Source: Micromonospora pallida (lineage in GTDB: Bacteria; Actinomycetota; Actinomycetes; Mycobacteriales; Micromonosporaceae). Taken from it: DNA of 64,000 nt. This document shows, in pieces, positions 57,514 to 64,000 of the stretch. Under the pieces are notes generated by a model. That model was not told the DNA's origin. It searched no databases and was given only the letters and a program-made list of their open reading frames with translations. The stretch lies in assembly GCF_900090325.1 (NCBI RefSeq), contig NZ_FMHW01000002.1, positions 6,077,001 to 6,141,000 on the forward strand, written 5' to 3'. The translations under genes and the position numbers were made by a program. Positions within the stretch are counted from its first letter, which is position 1, and every line of letters starts with the position of its first letter.

Positions 57514-58405
57514 GCGGCGAGTCCTTCGGCGCGGAAGCCACCACGGATGGCGGCGCGGATGTCCCGGTCGGTCTGCTCGGCGGCGCGGCCGGCGGTGGTG
57601 AGGGCGGTGATCGCGTCGGCGCGGCTGATCGCGTCGGCGGCGACCATGCGGGCTACGCCGCGTACCGCGCCGTAGAGGGTGGTGCGGCGGCTTCCCTCCG
57701 GGGCGTCAGCGACCGCTTGCAGGTGCGCGGCCAACAGCCGGTCAGGGAAGGAGATGCCCCCGCCGGGCGAGTGCTGGTCGGTGAGTGCGGCAGGGTCGGC
57801 GGTGGTGTCGGCGCGGCCGGTCGGCAGGCCGTCACCAGCGCGGAGGGCATCTCCTCCATCGCCTTGTCCGGTGCCCACCGGTACGGGCGGCCCGTGCGCG
57901 GGTGCACGCTGGGCGGAAGTACCACGTACCCGCCGTCGGCTTTCACGTCGATGCCGGGACCGAGTCCCTGTCCTGGCTTGCCCTGACTGCATGGCACCGG
58001 GCCGCCGGGGTGGCGGTAGTAGAGGTGCAGGCCATTGGACCCGGTCGCCACGTACGCGGTGGGCGGCAGCAACCCGCGCTCGATGAGCGCGTTCATGGTG
58101 TCCCGGCCACCGTGGGCGGGGTCGACGTCGACCACGACGGTGCCGGACGCGGCACCAGTCCGCAGGGCAAGTTGCCCGGCGGGCACGGCGTCAACGATGG
58201 CGGCGACCCGGTCGGGGTCGGTGGTGGCGGCGTAGAACCCGTGACAGGTCAGGCACGGGCAGGCTTCCCGGTCGTGGCCGGGATCGGGGTCGGCGCAGGA
58301 CGGGCAGTTGGCAACGGGCCGTTTCGACCGGGCGAGCATGAACACCGGCCAGCCACGGGCGGCGTAGTCCAGGGCGGCGGCGAGCAGCGGAGACGGGTCG
58401 GGCAT
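57510..58405 (-). pseudogene. bifunctional DNA primase/polymerase, frameshifted
   Basis: From the ATG at 58405 (AAGGAG 4 nt upstream) the frame encodes a prim-pol domain: LDYAARGWPVFMLARSKRPV, a Cys-rich loop (CPSCADPDPGHDREACPCLT), the catalytic GTVVVDVDPAHGG near residue 85 and the NGLHLYYRHPG His motif, then VKADGGYVVLPPSVHPRTGR. Around 57835-57845 the frame breaks. The rest (FPDRLLAAHLQAVADAPEGS, RDIRAAIRGGFRAEGLAA) continues in the -1 frame to 57510. One missing base would explain it, so the initiator is disrupted or read by slippage. The restored protein is about 298 residues and would replicate the excised element. Confidence 0.8.
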
Positions 58406-58585
58406 GAGACTCCTTCCGTACGGGTGGACGGGTGTCGAGTCGGGTTCCGGTCGGCCGGCGAGAGCCGACGGCGTGTGGTCGGGGCAGCGGGGGCCTTGCA
58501 GGTAGGCGCGGACACCGTTCGGGCTGTGGCAGTAGCGCCGGTCAACGCCGATCCAGTGCCCGCACCGGACGGTGGGCGGGTTCAT
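58406..58585 (-). CDS. small Cys/His protein, in frame with prim-pol
   Basis: From the ATG at 58585 about 60 codons run directly into the prim-pol frame with no stop. The text reads CGHWIGVDRRYCHSPNGVRA then GPRCPDHTPSALAGRPEPDS: three Cys and three His in a zinc-ribbon-like order. Similar short proteins stand before prim-pol in other actinomycete plasmids. Here either a separate start makes the primase at 58405 (strong ribosome site) and this reads through as an N-terminal extension, or both are one protein. Confidence 0.4.
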
Positions 58586-58688
58586 CAGCCGGTGCCGCTC
58601 CTTCCCGGTGTGGCGTACAGATGGCCAGCGCCGGGCGGGCACTGGCCATCTGGTGGTGAGGGCGCGCAGCGCGCCAGTTGTGGGGTTG

Positions 58689-59393
58689 TCAGGCGGCGAG
58701 AGGGACGGTGCCGAGTCGGCTAGTAGGGCGGGCGCGGTCACGGGGCCGGCTGATGGCACGGGCGGTGGTGGGCGCGGGGCCGGTCGCGGTGGCGGTGGTG
58801 GTGCGCCGGGCGCGTGCGGCGTACATGGCTTGGTCGGCGGTGGTGAGCCACACGTTGATGGGCTGGTCGGGGTGGGCGAGGGTGGCTCCGATGGTCGCGC
58901 CGACGGCCAGGGTTCGGCTGTGGTGGTTGACGGGGGTGGTGAGTCGGGCGTGGATGTGGGGCAGCCATCCGTTCAGCCATACGTCGGCGTCGTGGTGGCG
59001 GGGCGCGGGGCCGGTGGTGATGAGGGCGAATTCGTCGCCGCCGAGGCGGGCGGCGATGCCGACCGGGCCGGCGATGGTGGCGAGTCGGGCGGCAACGGTG
59101 GTGAGGATGTGGTCTCCGGCGTCGTGGCCGTGGGTGTCGTTCACCTGCTTGAAGCCGACGAGGTCGATGAGGGCGACGACGACGGGGCGGCCGGCGTGGT
59201 GGGCGGTGGTGATGAGCGGGTCGGCGGTGGCGGTGAGGCCGGCGCGGTTGTGGGCTCCGGTGAGCGGGTCGTGGGTGGCGTCGTGGCGGGCGGCGTCGAG
59301 CTGGGCGCGTAGCCGGTGGTGGGCGGTGAGCCATCCGGCGGCGAGTCCGATGGTGGCGGTGCCGAGGGCGGTCGCGGCGAGCGTGGTCCGCAT
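58689..59393 (-). CDS. GGDEF-domain protein (putative diguanylate cyclase)
   Basis: About 234 residues. An N-terminal membrane helix (LAATALGTATIGLAAGWLTA) precedes a GGDEF domain: DATHDPLTGAHNRAGL, VVALIDLVGFKQVNDTHGHD, and the signature AARLGGDEFALI near residue 125. The inhibitory RxxD site is not visible before the GGDEF loop. It could make cyclic di-GMP or another cyclic dinucleotide on the membrane. Such genes are unusual in this element type. The ATG at 59393 is the start. It follows a small membrane protein gene. Confidence 0.85.
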   Translation of the reverse strand: MRTTLAATALGTATIGLAAGWLTAHHRLRAQLDAARHDATHDPLTGAHNRAGLTATADPLITTAHHAGRPVVVALIDLVGFKQVNDTHGHDAGDHILTTVAARLATIAGPVGIAARLGGDEFALITTGPAPRHHDADVWLNGWLPHIHARLTTPVNHHSRTLAVGATIGATLAHPDQPINVWLTTADQAMYAARARRTTTATATGPAPTTARAISRPRDRARPTSRLGTVPLAA

Positions 59394-59434
59394 CGGGTGT
59401 CCTTCCCAGAGCGAGCGACAGCAGCGGGGTTGGG

Positions 59435-59674
59435 TTAGCGGCGGTGGGTGAGCAGAGCCCAGATCACGAACCCCGCGACGGCGATCACGAGGGCGGCGGT
59501 GCCGGCGAGTCCGGTGAGGTCGCGGATGAGCCATCCGGTGACGCGGGCACGGGCCACGGCGGCGTCGGCGTGCCACGCGACGCGCTCGACGCGACGGCCG
59601 AGCGGTATACCGAGAGTGATGCCGAGGATGGTGCCGAGGGCGAGCGCGATGAGCGCTACGGCGGCCAGGTTCAT
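59435..59674 (-). CDS. small membrane protein of the element
   Basis: 79 residues with two membrane helices: LAAVALIALALGTILGITLG and LAGTAALVIAVAGFVIWALL. Between them a basic loop (RRVERVAWHADAAVARARV). AGGAG lies about 7 nt upstream of the ATG at 59674. No family is recognised. Spd-type spread proteins of actinomycete plasmids are small membrane proteins too, but the link is only by context. Confidence 0.6.
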   Translation of the reverse strand: MNLAAVALIALALGTILGITLGIPLGRRVERVAWHADAAVARARVTGWLIRDLTGLAGTAALVIAVAGFVIWALLTHRR

Positions 59675-59704
59675 GGGTCGACTCCTGTTGTGGGGCAGGG
59701 TAGG

Positions 59705-59738
59705 CCGGCCGTGAATTACACGTGTACTTCACGGCCGG
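59705..59738. promoter_or_regulatory. 34-bp near-perfect palindrome (operator/terminator candidate)
   Basis: Arms CCGGCCGTGAA (59705-59715) and TTCACGGCCGG (59728-59738) with a central ACACGTGT; only one mismatch pair over the whole. It lies between the Tra gene end and the 59435 gene. Shares GTGAA/TTCAC with the second palindrome at 59754. Confidence 0.6.
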
Positions 59739-59753
59739 TTTCTCTAGGTCAGG

Positions 59754-59794
59754 GGCCGTGTAATCGGCGTGAACTTCACGGCGATTACACGGCC
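59754..59794. promoter_or_regulatory. 41-bp palindrome (operator/terminator candidate)
   Basis: Arms GGCCGTGTAATCG (59754-59766) and CGATTACACGGCC (59782-59794), continuing inward as GCGTGAA/TTCACGG. Two similar palindromes in tandem look like binding sites of a dimeric repressor such as the GntR-type KorSA of pSAM2; no such regulator is seen inside the window. Confidence 0.6.
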
Positions 59795-59808
59795 CGTGGT
59801 GCGCTCGG

Positions 59809-61761
59809 TCAGGCGGTGCGCAGGATGCGGTAGCGGCCGTTGCGGTTGACGGCCATCAGCAGCGGCTGGTCACCGACGGTGAGTTCCTTGAGAGCCTTGG
59901 TGAGCCACGGCGCGCCGTAGCCGGTGGCCGCGAGCACGTCACCCAGGTCAGCCGGCCGTACCTCCGTGTGGCCCTGTCCGGCGAGGGCGGTGATGTGGTC
60001 GCGCAGGATCGTGCGGGCCTGCTCGGGGCTGGTCGGCTTCGGCAGGGCGAGGGAGAACCGGCGCGGGGTCGGGGTGGTGTCCAACTCCTTGGAGGGGTCG
60101 ACGTCGTCGGGCGGGTCGTTGGGGTTGACGCCGGGGCGTGCGGCCATAGCGGGTACCTCCTGCTCAGCCTCACCACCACCGGCGGTGGTGGGGCGGGGGC
60201 CGGGTGACGGCTTGACGGTGTCGGTGGGCATGACGGGGGCGAGAGCGCGAGCGGTGACCGGGTCGAGGGGCTGCCGCACGGTTGCCCACCCGGCCACGGC
60301 GGCGGCCAGGTCCGAGCGTTGGGCCAGTTCGCTGCGGCAGGGGATCGGCCACCGGCTGGTGGGGATGCCGGGCGACTCGATGTACAGGTAGCCAGGCTTG
60401 CTGCTTCCCCACGTCTCCGGCGACGCTCCGGCGTCGACGGTTTCGCCGGACAGGGCGAGGGTCGGATCGTCGCGGCTGTCGATGCCGAAACACACGTTCG
60501 TGGCGAACTGCGACCGCAGCGAGGTGGGTGCCCGGTCGTGCGTCCACCGCTGCTGGGACAGCACCAGCGAGATCCCGGCCGATCGGGCGCGTTCGGCCAC
60601 CTGCACCAGCGCGGGGTGACCGGACCACGCTGCGGATTCCTCCACCCACACCATCAGATGCGAGAGCGAACAGCCCGGCATCCACTCCGTCAGGTCTTCC
60701 CGCCCCAACGCCTCGGTGCGGGCGGGGATGACCTTCTCGGCGAGGATGTCGAAGAACGCCTCCGCGTGTTCGTCCTCGGTGATGAGCAGGGTGAGCCCGT
60801 CCTTGACCGGCTTGACGGTCTGGTCACGTTTGACCGTGTCCACCACCACCAGCGCACCATCCGCGCGGGTCAGGTAGTCCGTCATTACGACCAGTGCCCA
60901 TTCGGTCTTGCCGGAGCCGGTCATGCCGGTGGCGCGGACGTGGGTGGCCGGGCGGACACCGGGACGGCCGGTCAGCCACAGCGCGACCGCTTCGCCGTCT
61001 TCGGCGATGCCGAACCGCAGTGGCGCGTCACCCACGGAGCGGCCGGGCGCGGAGGGGCCGGCCCAGGGGATGGTGTCGCGGAGCTGGTCGACCGGCACCA
61101 CCTCGATCCGCCCGGTACGGACGCTGTCGGGGTCGCGGTGCACCCGCACCGCCGACGGCGCGACGTCGAGAGCCGACGCGATGGAATCGCGCGAGCCCTC
61201 CACCTCCGACAGCGTCTCGCCGTGCGGCATGGTGATCGACGCTTTGACCTTCGCCCCGTCGATTTTCGGGCGGCCGATCCGCGCGTCCTTCAACGCGGCA
61301 ACCGCTTCGGCCAGGCCACCACCGGTGGTGTGGGTGGCCTGCTCGTCGGGGTTGGCCTTCGCCATCAGCCGCATGACCGCGACCGCGACGGACGCGACGA
61401 CGGTGCCGCCGGCCCACAGGTCCAGCCACGGCCGCTCCCACGGCGCGCCGATCGTGGCGCCCAATGCCCACACCGACCCCGACGCGGTGAGCAGGGTCGC
61501 CACCCGCTGCCGGATGACGCCACGGGCACGGCCGGCGGCCCAGGTGAGCGCGGTCAAGCCTCCTCCGGCGGCGGTGATGCCGGCGGCGGCCCACGGGTTG
61601 GTGCCCCACCAGTGGTGCGACGCGGCAGCCGCCGGCCACGCCAGCAGACACCCAGCCGGGCACACCAGGTACGGCAGAGCAGCCGAGCGCAGGTCGACGG
61701 AGTACGACATCGGGGAGAGCCCGCCGTTGCGGGGCATGCGGGACGATCGTGGCCGCTTCAT
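59809..61761 (-). CDS. FtsK/SpoIIIE-like conjugative DNA translocase (Tra)
   Basis: A 650-residue septal translocase of the AICE/TraB type, moving double-stranded DNA between mycelial cells. N-terminal helices (about 25-135) are followed by the motor: Walker A THVRATGMTGSGKTEWALVV near residue 275, Walker B near GALVVVDTVKRDQTVKPVKD, RARSAGISLVLSQQRWTHD and LRSQFATNVCFGIDSRDDPT. The C-terminal ~80 residues form a winged-helix (DHITALAGQGHTEVRPADLG), which probably reads DNA repeats. Its 5' neighbour overlaps by 4 nt. No relaxase gene is seen, as expected for this transfer type. Confidence 0.93.
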   Translation of the reverse strand: MKRPRSSRMPRNGGLSPMSYSVDLRSAALPYLVCPAGCLLAWPAAAASHHWWGTNPWAAAGITAAGGGLTALTWAAGRARGVIRQRVATLLTASGSVWALGATIGAPWERPWLDLWAGGTVVASVAVAVMRLMAKANPDEQATHTTGGGLAEAVAALKDARIGRPKIDGAKVKASITMPHGETLSEVEGSRDSIASALDVAPSAVRVHRDPDSVRTGRIEVVPVDQLRDTIPWAGPSAPGRSVGDAPLRFGIAEDGEAVALWLTGRPGVRPATHVRATGMTGSGKTEWALVVMTDYLTRADGALVVVDTVKRDQTVKPVKDGLTLLITEDEHAEAFFDILAEKVIPARTEALGREDLTEWMPGCSLSHLMVWVEESAAWSGHPALVQVAERARSAGISLVLSQQRWTHDRAPTSLRSQFATNVCFGIDSRDDPTLALSGETVDAGASPETWGSSKPGYLYIESPGIPTSRWPIPCRSELAQRSDLAAAVAGWATVRQPLDPVTARALAPVMPTDTVKPSPGPRPTTAGGGEAEQEVPAMAARPGVNPNDPPDDVDPSKELDTTPTPRRFSLALPKPTSPEQARTILRDHITALAGQGHTEVRPADLGDVLAATGYGAPWLTKALKELTVGDQPLLMAVNRNGRYRILRTA

Positions 61762-62144
61762 CGACCACCACCCCCGCCGTTGGTAAACCGGAAGTCAGAC
61801 TTCCTCGGTCGGTGGCCGACGGCCTCCAGTTCGGGGAGGTAGACGGCCTCGAAGCGGGTCGACGCGGTCACGATGTACTGCGACGCCACCACCAGCGCAT
61901 CGGAGGCGTGGGTGATGGGCTTAGCCACCTGCCGCGCCCGCGCCCGCGCGGTCAAACCACCAATGACCACCCCACCGGACACGGCACGGAGGCGCGCGTC
62001 GAGCTCGGAGGCGGTCACGCCGAGTTCCAGGGCGGCGGCGTGCAGGACGCGGCGGGTCTCGTTGAACCAGTGCGAGAGGGAGACGTTGTCGGTGAGGGCG
62101 TCGGCACCGGTGAAGATGCCGCGCTGATCGTTGATGCCTGCCAT
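61758..62144 (-). CDS. element-encoded hypothetical protein upstream of tra
   Basis: About 128 residues, predominantly helical: GADALTDNVSLSHWFNETRR, VLHAAALELGVTASELDARL and ITHASDALVVASQYIVTAST. The end is polar (LPELEAVGHRPRKSDFRFTN, then Gly run). No membrane segment. Overlaps the tra start by 4 nt, so it is translated with it. Small proteins of unknown function often precede the translocase gene in AICEs; no family is assigned. Confidence 0.6.
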   Translation of the reverse strand: MAGINDQRGIFTGADALTDNVSLSHWFNETRRVLHAAALELGVTASELDARLRAVSGGVVIGGLTARARARQVAKPITHASDALVVASQYIVTASTRFEAVYLPELEAVGHRPRKSDFRFTNGGGGGR

Positions 62145-62290
62145 GCTGATGGTTCCCTTCCGGGGAGGGCCGGGCGCGGGTCGTTGTCGAGGCGTGCACC
62201 GCGCCCGGCGCGAACAGGGGTGGGCCGGTTGGCCCCCGCACCCACCCACCCGGCAGCGCGGGTCGGTGGGCACGGCCGGGAAACCGGCGG

Positions 62291-62761
62291 TCAGCGCAGG
62301 ATGAGGGCGAGCAGGGCCGTGACGGCGGTGCCGACCAGCCCGGCCACCAGCAGATCCACGGCGAGGCGAACCCGCCGGTACTTGCGCATCGCCGTGCGGG
62401 ACAGCCACACCAGATGGCGGGCCTGCTCGGCGGTGGTGACCAGGGGCGGGGCGGTGGCCTCGGTCATGAGGTCCCCCGGCACGGCGGTGGCGTAGTGGAC
62501 CAGGCCGTGACTGCCGCCGAGGGACGGCCGGACGGCGCAGGCCAGCAGCGCGACGGCGGTGCCGACCAGGGCGACCGTGACCACCCCGGCGGCCATCGCC
62601 AATGCGGGCAGGTCAGCGCGGGCCAGGACGGCTACGCCGACGGTGACGGCCGCTCCGGCGACGGCCATCAGGGTGGATGCCTTGCTGTCGACGCGGACCA
62701 GTTCGGCCCGTACCTCCGTCTGTCGGGCGGTGAACCATTCCGGATCGGGTACTGGCACCAT
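62291..62761 (-). CDS. PycTM-like (Pycsar effector-type) membrane protein
   Basis: 156 residues. N-terminal helix EWFTARQTEVRAELVRVDSK then ASTLMAVAGAAVTVGVAVLA (first membrane helix), a second at ALAMAAGVVTVALVGTAVAL, a VRPSLGGSHGLVHYATAVPG segment, then ARHLVWLSRTAMRKYRRVRL and a third helix VDLLVAGLVGTAVTALLALI. This DxKAxxLL - two helices - VRP - K/R helix layout is that of PycTM effectors that respond to cyclic pyrimidines. Similarity is inferred from layout. GAGGAGGG precedes the ATG at 62761. No Pycsar cyclase is adjacent; a GGDEF protein is 3 kb away. Confidence 0.6.
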   Translation of the reverse strand: MVPVPDPEWFTARQTEVRAELVRVDSKASTLMAVAGAAVTVGVAVLARADLPALAMAAGVVTVALVGTAVALLACAVRPSLGGSHGLVHYATAVPGDLMTEATAPPLVTTAEQARHLVWLSRTAMRKYRRVRLAVDLLVAGLVGTAVTALLALILR

Positions 62762-62850
62762 CAGAGGTGCCCTCCTCTCATCGCAGGGTTGGGTGCAAGG
62801 CCGGCGGCACAGCGGGTTGTCTAGGCCGAGTGCTGTGCCGCCGGGCGTAG

Positions 62851-63705
62851 CTACTGGTCCGCGTGCATCAGGTGCGCCAGGGCCGCGCCCATGCCGAGCA
62901 CGGCCACGGGCAGGCAGGCCACGAGGGTGGTGATCCACCACGGGGCGGACGTGACCCCGGCGGCGATGAGCAGGTGGTAGGCCACCTGGCCGAGAGCGCC
63001 GATGCCGAGGGAACCGAGGGCGGACCACTTCGCGAACCGGGCCGCCCGGACCGGCACCCGGCCGGACAGCCACACATAGAGCGCGTACGCCCCGTACGTC
63101 TCCACCCCGATGGGGAGGGTGATGGCGGTGTCGATGACCCACCCGGACCCGATACCGGGCAGCAGGTTGACCTTCCCGAACCCGGTGAGCTTCCCCAGCC
63201 CAACCCACCCGCCCCAGATCGCGACGAACGCGGGGAGCGCGAGGAGGATCACGGGCCACACCACCGCCCGCCGCGACCGGGCGGGACTGATCTTCGTGTC
63301 CGGGCTTTCGACCGTGCTGATCTGCTCGGTCGGCTCGACGGCCACCACCGGCAGGGCGGGTTCCGGGTCCGGCGTGGGCGGGTCGGTCCGGTCGGGCGTG
63401 GCCGGGTCCGTCTCGGTGGTGTCGGTGTCCGGGGCGGGGTCGATCGGGAACAGCGTGGGCCGCTCTGCCAGGCTGCCGCGTACCACCATCGCGGCGTGCA
63501 TGCGGTCGGTCCGGGCCTGCTGGTCACGCTCGTCGCGCAACAGGGTCAGCAGTTCGTTGGCCTTCTCCGACCCGATCCGGAACCGCTTCATCAGCCGATT
63601 CCGCGACGGCAGACCACCCAACTCGTGAGCGAGCTTCCGGGCCGCCGGAAGCAGGTCTTCCACCGGCTGCGGGTAACGGGTGCCGTTGATGGCGGGAGCG
63701 GTCAT
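62851..63705 (-). CDS. Spd-like HTH and membrane protein of the element
   Basis: About 284 residues. N-terminal helical segment (DLLPAARKLAHELGGLPSRN, then LMKRFRIGSEKANELL) looks like a helix-turn-helix; a Pro/Asp/Thr-rich linker follows (residues about 85-140). Then four hydrophobic segments: AVVWPVILLALPAFVAIWGG, WVIDTAITLPIGVETYGAYA, ALGSLGIGALGQVAYHLLIA and WITTLVACLPVAVLGMGAAL. This combination occurs in pSAM2-type elements as spread proteins. Start ATG at 63705 shares one base with the stop of the next gene, so coupled. Confidence 0.65.
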   Translation of the reverse strand: MTAPAINGTRYPQPVEDLLPAARKLAHELGGLPSRNRLMKRFRIGSEKANELLTLLRDERDQQARTDRMHAAMVVRGSLAERPTLFPIDPAPDTDTTETDPATPDRTDPPTPDPEPALPVVAVEPTEQISTVESPDTKISPARSRRAVVWPVILLALPAFVAIWGGWVGLGKLTGFGKVNLLPGIGSGWVIDTAITLPIGVETYGAYALYVWLSGRVPVRAARFAKWSALGSLGIGALGQVAYHLLIAAGVTSAPWWITTLVACLPVAVLGMGAALAHLMHADQ

Positions 63706-64000
63706 CAGGCCACCGCCACATCGGTCAGCGCGGCCACCGTGGACGCGTCCAGAGGCGACACGTCGACGGCCTCGGTGGCGTCGGCGTAGATCTCCCAGCC
63801 GTGCCACGTCGGGTAGGCGTACATCGACCGGACCGGGCGACCCTCGCTGTCGGTGCGCTCCCGCTCGGCGGTCAGCAAGTCCGGAGCGTTCAGCCCGGCG
63901 GCGTCGAGCCAAGTGCGCAGTTCCGCGACCGTGGCGAACGTGATGGCCATGGACGCGTGGTCGCCATGAACGCGGATGCCGGTCGGGGCGGCGAGCAACA
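63705..64000 (-). CDS. element-encoded hypothetical protein, partial (runs off right edge)
   Basis: Only the C-terminal ~97 codons are inside the window: GIRVHGDHASMAITFATVAE, LRTWLDAAGLNAPDLLTAER, YAYPTWHGWEIYADATEAVD. The frame is open to the right edge, so its start is probably outside, although an ATG at 63950 is a possible internal start. No family recognised; the GWEIYADA phrase is seen in small actinomycete plasmid proteins. Overlaps the next gene by one base. Confidence 0.55.
   Translation of the reverse strand, partial: LLAAPTGIRVHGDHASMAITFATVAELRTWLDAAGLNAPDLLTAERERTDSEGRPVRSMYAYPTWHGWEIYADATEAVDVSPLDASTVAALTDVAVA

Overview
The window is high-GC DNA (roughly 70% or more by eye) with frequent GTG starts, tightly overlapping genes and leaderless-type promoters. 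The gene set is actinomycete: LCP-family cell-wall ligases, a DUF5926 protein, an ActP/DUF485 pair, a SoxR-type MerR regulator and an integrative element of the pSAM2/AICE type. A Micromonosporaceae chromosome (Micromonospora-like) fits best; the species cannot be read from sequence alone.

Layout. 1-8 kb: small sensory and housekeeping genes (lipoprotein, ACT and PAS-like proteins, NERD-like protein, arginine deiminase, DUF5926, an RsbW-like ATPase beside a GAF-type histidine kinase, a glycerophosphodiesterase, a rhodanese). 8-13 kb: three tandem LytR-CpsA-Psr proteins and a UDP-sugar decarboxylase-type SDR, pointing to cell-wall glycopolymer assembly. 13-21 kb: two sodium/solute symporter systems, each with a small membrane partner, plus a flavin reductase, an SRPBCC protein and an ABC exporter. 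21-30 kb: a secreted repeat protein, a LytS/LytR-type two-component pair, a polyprenyl-phosphate sugar transferase, an Fpg/Nei glycosylase and a glycosyltransferase. 30-34 kb: a less GC-rich island with an ABC exporter operon and two small secreted proteins. 34-37 kb: an overlapping three-gene operon (CTP-type nucleotidyltransferase, glycerol-1-phosphate dehydrogenase, CDP-alcohol phosphotransferase). 37-54 kb: NUDIX, SnoaL, aminotransferase, CorA, cyclophilin, a frameshifted rhomboid protease, thiolase, an OmpR/BaeS-type pair with lipoprotein, a GT2 enzyme, a split transketolase divergent from soxR, a quinone oxidoreductase and a kinase.

54.3-64 kb: tRNA-Ser(UGA) followed by an actinomycete integrative and conjugative element that runs off the right edge. 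In order from the tRNA it carries a tyrosine integrase, an excisionase-like protein, a DUF3631 ATPase, a frameshifted prim-pol, a GGDEF protein, a small membrane protein, an FtsK-like Tra translocase, a PycTM-like membrane protein and Spd-like membrane proteins.

Most interesting signals: (a) the 34-37 kb operon has the logic for making and CDP-activating sn-glycerol-1-phosphate, the archaeal-type glycerol phosphate stereoisomer; (b) a dispersed ~60-bp palindromic element occurs three times, always just past a gene 3' end, and in two copies the flank on the same side is tandemly duplicated; (c) two repeat-built leader mini-ORFs end in GTGA overlaps with the start of the next gene; (d) a GGDEF protein and a Pycsar-effector-like membrane protein share one conjugative element; (e) two single-base frameshifts occur, in the rhomboid and prim-pol genes.
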